From the NCBI GenBank assembly GCA_026389955.1, contig JAPLGY010000055.1, positions 1-18,999 on the forward strand: 18,999 nucleotides of DNA, in the 5' to 3' direction. The notes beneath the pieces were generated by a model. The model had not been told where the DNA came from and did not search any database. It was given only the letters and a program-made list of their open reading frames with translations. The position numbers and the translations under genes are program-made. Position 1 is the first letter of the stretch. Every line of letters begins with the position of its first letter. Shown piece after piece: positions 14,869 through 18,999 of this stretch. The DNA comes from Caldilinea sp. (GTDB lineage Bacteria; Chloroflexota; Anaerolineae; Caldilineales; Caldilineaceae).

Positions 14869-15945
14869 TCAGCCCGCCTCCCTGCCGGCCAAGGGCAGCC
14901 GCACGACACCCTCCATGCCCGCTCCCAGTTGACTCTGCACGACAAACGTGCCTTGATAAAGCTCGACCAGCCTCCGGACAATCGTCCACCCAAGCCCGGA
15001 CACAGGCAAAAGACCCGGCTCAAACTGCACAGCCCCTGGCAGCGCTGCCGGAATATCTCCACGGCCCTGATTCGCTACGCGCAACACCCACTCTCCTGCC
15101 TCGACACCGCCAATCACACACACCTGCGAGCCTGCCTCCGAATACTTGAAGGCGTTGTCCATCAGTTCATAGACCACCTTCTCCAATCCCTCCGCTTCGA
15201 TTGCCGCCATGGCGTCGGTCACCTCGACAACCAGTTCTTTGGACCGGCCATACAGCTCGGCAACCCGCCGCGCAGTCTGTGCAGCCAGTGCACAGGCTTC
15301 ACAGGCAACCGCAGCAGGAGGCGGCTGCCGCTGTCCTAATTCAAGCTGCACAAAAAGCCAGTAACGATCGACCAGATGCGACAAACGTTCTCCAGAGGTC
15401 ACAATCATGCCTGCCATCTCTGCTATCTCGGCAGGCGAATAAGCGCTCGGGTTCAACGCCAACAGCTCTCCAAAGCCCAAAATTCCCACCAAAGGGGCAT
15501 GCAAATCGTGGGGAAGCGCTGACAAGACCCCAAGACGCAGCTGCTCCAACGTCCTGGCAGCCTGCTGCTGCCCCTCAGCGCTGCGCTCCAGCCGCGCTCG
15601 GATCGTATCCAGCAGATCTTGACGAGCGATCGGCTTGGCCACATAGTCTTCAGCCCCCAGATTCATCCCGCGCCGCACATCGGTGCGGGCAGCCAGCGCA
15701 GACAAAAAAATCACCGGAATCCACGCCGTCGTCTCCTCCATGCGCAGTTCCAGCAGCACGCGATACCCATCAAAATAGGGCATCATGACATCACAGATCA
15801 CCAGATTAGGCCGATGTTGTCGGGCCAACTGCACCCCCTCAGCGCCGCCGCTGGCACTGTACACGGTGTATCCTTCGTAGCGGAGCCATTCTACGATCTC
15901 TTCCAGCAGCCCGACTTCATCGTCGATCACCAGCACTTTTGCCAT
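14869..15945 (-). CDS. Response regulator receiver fused to a degenerate histidine kinase
   Basis: The 358-residue product has an N-terminal receiver domain: acidic pair Asp8-Asp9, phosphoacceptor Asp52 in VICDVMMP, Ser82 and Lys104 in YVAKP. A kinase region follows, with a modified H-box ALPHDLHAPL (His146), an N-box MDNAFKYS (Asn264) and a G-box GLGWTIVRR. The usual DxGxG is NQGRG (Asn292 for Asp), so ATP binding may be weak. There is no DNA-binding output domain. It overlaps the end of the sensor kinase gene by about 29 bases, so the two are probably co-translated and work together, with phosphate passing from the sensor to Asp52. The start at 15945 is preferred because GAGG lies nine bases upstream; in-frame ATGs at 15954 and 15960 are alternatives. 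Confidence 0.85.
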   Translation of the reverse strand: MAKVLVIDDEVGLLEEIVEWLRYEGYTVYSASGGAEGVQLARQHRPNLVICDVMMPYFDGYRVLLELRMEETTAWIPVIFLSALAARTDVRRGMNLGAEDYVAKPIARQDLLDTIRARLERSAEGQQQAARTLEQLRLGVLSALPHDLHAPLVGILGFGELLALNPSAYSPAEIAEMAGMIVTSGERLSHLVDRYWLFVQLELGQRQPPPAAVACEACALAAQTARRVAELYGRSKELVVEVTDAMAAIEAEGLEKVVYELMDNAFKYSEAGSQVCVIGGVEAGEWVLRVANQGRGDIPAALPGAVQFEPGLLPVSGLGWTIVRRLVELYQGTFVVQSQLGAGMEGVVRLPLAGREAG

Positions 15946-17281
15946 CGTCTCCATCCTCATCTAAAAGAGGGAGTGCCACGCGCACCGTCGTACCCACACC
16001 GACCTCGCTCTCCACCGAGATCGTGCCGTGGTGCTTCAAAATAATCTCGCGCGTGATCGGCATCCCCAACCCAGTTCCTGGGATCATCGTGACATTTGCG
16101 GCCCGGTGAAATGGCTCAAAGAGATGCGCCAGCCCCCCGGTCGGAATGCCAATCCCATGGTCAACCACCACCACCAGCGCCGATTCCTCTTCGATCGCCA
16201 CAGAGAGCTCAATCGACGTTCCAGGGGCAGAATACTTGATCGCATTTTCCAGCAGATTGTCCAGCGCCTGGCGGAAAAGTCGCGGGTCCAGACAGACTCG
16301 TATCGGAGCGACCTTCGCCTGATAGATCCACTGGCGATCCAGCACAGAGCGCTCCTTGTACTCCTCCACCAGAGCCAAACAAAAAGCATCCAGATCCATC
16401 GGCACCATCTCTATCTCTTGGGTTTCTGCCTCGATCCGGGCCAGCTGCAGCACATTCCCAACAATCGCCTGTAAATGACCGACCCGCTCACAGATCTTGT
16501 GCAGACGCCGCTGCATCTGCGCGAGATCGAGACGATCTCCGTAGGCCAGCAAAGTCTCTGCTGCAGCCAGAATCGTCGCCAGCGGGGTACGCAGTTCGTG
16601 CGACACCATCGCCACAAAACGGCTCTTCAACTCCCCCAATTCTCTTTCATGGGCCAATGCGCTGCGCAACCGAACTTCACTCAGCTGCAGTTCTTCGGCT
16701 GCTTGCTTGAGCATTTTCTCATGGCGCAGGCGGTGCTTGGCGTTGACAATCAACTCAGCCAAAAATTTGAGCAGTGTAATGTCAGAATCACTCAACGGAC
16801 GATTCTCACGCACGGCATCAAACCCGATCGAGCCCAGACAGTCTTCCCCCGAGATCAGCGGAATTGTGATCAACGACTTGATTCCCTGTCGCTCCAGAAT
16901 TGCCTGCAACGGGTCTTCGGCCGGCAACGCGCCCACATCTGGGATATAGAGCAATTTTTTCTGACAATGGGTTTCGACCCAGTGAGGCACAAGGGCCATC
17001 GGAACATCCTGAAGGTTGTCGATCTCAGGCGAAATGCCGGGCGCACACCACTCGTAGGTGTTGTGAATCAGGGCGTTCACAAAATCATACTCCAGCAAGT
17101 AGGTCCGATCGACCTGAGTGAACTGGCCAACATGGCTCAACACCTCCCCGATTCCCTGGTCAAGCTGGTCGATCGGGAGGTTGATAAAGTGCAGCGCTGT
17201 CTCCATCAAAATTCGCTGCAAGGAGGCCTGTCGCTCCAGCCGCACTTCGACATCGAGTGACTTCTGTTCGATACCGGTCAT
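15917..17281 (-). CDS. GAF-domain sensor histidine kinase
   Basis: The 454-residue product has no membrane segment, so it is a cytoplasmic sensor. A GAF domain spans about residues 20-185 ([14 protein letters not shown] to AELIVNA), then a coiled-coil linker, a HisKA domain with His228 in [10 protein letters not shown], and an HATPase domain with Asn346 in LENAIKYS, the DHGIGIP box (Asp374, Gly376, Gly378) and GTGLGMPI. All catalytic boxes are intact. The ATG overlaps the stop of the ABC exporter as ATGA (17278-17281), so translation is probably coupled. Its 3' end overlaps the receiver-kinase gene. The frame appears open further upstream (to 18946) only because of the deletion in the exporter gene; the ATG at 17281 is the natural start. 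The signal sensed is unknown. Confidence 0.93.
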   Translation of the reverse strand: MTGIEQKSLDVEVRLERQASLQRILMETALHFINLPIDQLDQGIGEVLSHVGQFTQVDRTYLLEYDFVNALIHNTYEWCAPGISPEIDNLQDVPMALVPHWVETHCQKKLLYIPDVGALPAEDPLQAILERQGIKSLITIPLISGEDCLGSIGFDAVRENRPLSDSDITLLKFLAELIVNAKHRLRHEKMLKQAAEELQLSEVRLRSALAHERELGELKSRFVAMVSHELRTPLATILAAAETLLAYGDRLDLAQMQRRLHKICERVGHLQAIVGNVLQLARIEAETQEIEMVPMDLDAFCLALVEEYKERSVLDRQWIYQAKVAPIRVCLDPRLFRQALDNLLENAIKYSAPGTSIELSVAIEEESALVVVVDHGIGIPTGGLAHLFEPFHRAANVTMIPGTGLGMPITREIILKHHGTISVESEVGVGTTVRVALPLLDEDGDDGKSAGDRR

Positions 17282-18999
17282 GGCAGGGCCAGCTGCTCCT
17301 GATGTCTGAACTGGCTCCAAGAGAGGTTGTAGTAAACGCCGCGGAGCGCAAGCAGCTCTTCGTGCGTGCCCTGTTCCACAATCTGCCCGGCTACCAACAC
17401 CAAGACCCGATCGGCGTTGCGAATGGTGCTCAGACGGTGCGCGATCACAAAACTGGTGCGTCCAGCCAACAAAGACTCGAGCGCCGCCTGGATCTGCCGC
17501 TCCGTGCGCGTGTCGACACTGCTGGTGGCCTCGTCCAAGATCAGCAGACGCGGGTTTGCCAGTGCCGCCCGGGCGATCGAGAGCAGCTGACGTTGACCCT
17601 GGCTGAGCCCACCTCCCCGTTCTCCCAGTACAGTGGCGTATCCCTCTGGCAATGTCCTGCCCGTCCAGGAGGATTCGCCCTGCGGCGGCTTCGTAGAACC
17701 GGGGGATGAGGCTGATGAGGGTCGTCTTGCCGGCTCCCGTCGGACCGACGATCGCCACCGTCTGACCCGGCTCTGCCACCAGATCCACCTGGCGCAAAAC
17801 TGGCTCCCCGGCCGTGTACTCCGCCCAAACCGACTCAAAGACAACCCGACCTGCAATCACCGGCATTGCCCGGGCATTCACAGGCTCGGCGATCTCTGGC
17901 TGTTCGTCCAATAAATCAAAAATCCGTTCGGCCCCTGCAATCGCGCTCTGAATATTGGCCCACAGCAGCGCAATCTGTGAAATCGGCTGGTTGAAACGCT
18001 GCACATAGCCGATGAAGGCCACGATCAACCCCAGCGTGACAGACGATTCCCCCAATGGCAGCCCCTGCAACAAAAAAAAGCCTCCGACCCCTGCCACGAC
18101 TGCCACCGCCACATAGCCGAGCGCTTCCAGCGCTGGGGTCAAGGCAGAGGTGTACGCCACCGCCCGCAGATTGGCATCCCGGTTCGCCGCATTGCTGGTT
18201 CGAAAGGCCTCAATATTGGCCTCTTCCCGGCTGAACGCCTGCACTTCCCGTACCCCAGAAATGCTTTCTTCCAGCTCGGCGTTGACATTGCCGATCTCTT
18301 TGCGGGTGACCCGGAAGGCCCGCCGTGCCTGGTTGCTAAACCAGATCGTCACCGCCACCATCACCGGAACCAGCGCCAGGCTGAGCAGCGCATAGATCCA
18401 GTTCAACGACAACATGTTCCAACCGATCCAGACCATCAAAAGCGCGCCAGAGACCACCTGAACCAACGCAAAGCTGATCGCCTGCTGGATCGTGCTGACA
18501 TCGTTCGTGAGCCGACTCATCAGGTTGCCGCTCTCGTTGCGGCTGTAAAAACCCAATGAAAGGCTGTGCAGATGGCCAAAAACTTCCACCTGCAGAGAAC
18601 GGAGAATCTGCTGGCCCGCCCAGGACATCCAGTAAAACATCAGACCACTGCTGATCGACCCAAGCACAAACAATCCTACCAGACCGGCCACCAACCAGCC
18701 TAGCCCCGTCAAGTAGGCAGAGAGCGGAGAACCGGCAGGCACTGTGCCAAACCAACAGCTGAATTGCTGCTGGGTGGATGGACCGCTCTGCCCCGACAGC
18801 GCTGCCGCCGGGGTCAGGTAACAGTCAACTGCCTGCCCCAAAAGCTCGGGCGTAACCGCCTGTCCCCAGGCACTGACCCCCATCATCACCACAACGCCTG
18901 CCAATACCTGCCAGAAGGGCCGAAAATAGCGCAGCAGCCGTCCCAACGTGCGGCTGCTGCTGCGCGGCTTGCTGGATTCTTGCTCAAGCAGCCTGCGTG
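17278..18999 (-). pseudogene. ABC exporter (MsbA/LmrA type, fused membrane and ATPase domains), broken at about 17653 and cut by window edge
   Basis: The frame is open to the right edge (RRLLEQESSKPRSSSRTLGRL at the visible start), so the true start lies outside. Hydrophobic helices and the exporter signatures GFYSRNESGNLMSRLTNDV, ELEESISGVREVQAF and FNQPISQI are present, followed by the ATPase with Walker [10 protein letters not shown] and RILLDGQDI. There the frame fails: the natural continuation [12 protein letters not shown], the signature LSQGQRQLL, Walker [10 protein letters not shown] and the H-loop IAHRLST lie in another frame ending at 17278. About 58 residues are missing (estimated from the family), including the Q-loop, and the deletion length is 3n+2. 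The product cannot hydrolyse ATP normally. A TGA at 17278-17280 overlaps the kinase start. Confidence 0.88.

Noticed and set aside
15917..18946. A single 1009-residue exporter-kinase fusion protein
   Set aside because: The middle part is out-of-frame exporter sequence, and the real exporter C-terminus (LSQGQ, Walker B, H-loop) is present in another frame.

Overview
The window looks like a chromosomal segment of a GC-rich bacterium, most likely a member of the Chloroflexota (Caldilineae/Anaerolineae type). This is an inference from the gene style: secreted multi-domain proteins with Thr-Pro linkers and a short C-terminal 'LP' tail, sugar ABC operons controlled by LacI regulators, and fragmented response regulator/kinase proteins. 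No rRNA, tRNA, CRISPR array, transposase or phage gene was seen.

Layout. Left edge, minus strand: a truncated calcineurin-like metallophosphoesterase with a good promoter. Plus strand, 932-8636: a small three-helix membrane protein, a UDPGP-family UTP-glucose-1-phosphate uridylyltransferase, a very large secreted subtilisin-like protease carrying cohesin and dockerin modules, and a second secreted protein with a cohesin, IPT/TIG, CARDB and PPC domains. A bidirectional hairpin at 8634-8668 separates this block from a convergent minus-strand block.

Minus strand, 14762 down to 8683: a LacI-type regulator, a lipoprotein sugar-binding protein, two CUT1-type permeases and a cytoplasmic GH127 glycosidase. 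This reads as an uptake and hydrolysis operon, plausibly for beta-L-arabinofuranosides; no ATPase gene is present. The LacI promoter has a CG-centred palindrome between its -35 and -10 boxes. Minus strand, 18999 down to 14869: an ABC exporter, a GAF sensor histidine kinase and a receiver-kinase hybrid, with overlapping ends, so probably co-transcribed.

The most striking observation is that three unrelated genes each carry the same kind of lesion. The protease (about 3522), the second sugar permease (about 10755) and the ABC exporter (about 17653) each lack about 48-58 residues of a conserved domain core and change reading frame exactly at the junction. Both halves of each gene are otherwise intact. 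The junctions are about 7 kb apart. Either this is a systematic assembly error or there have been several very recent deletions. One consequence is a spurious 1009-residue reading frame joining the exporter to the histidine kinase.

The most interesting biology is the pair of adjacent secreted proteins with three related cohesin-like modules and one dockerin, with no cellulase nearby. This suggests a non-cellulosomal extracellular adhesion or assembly system based on a protease.
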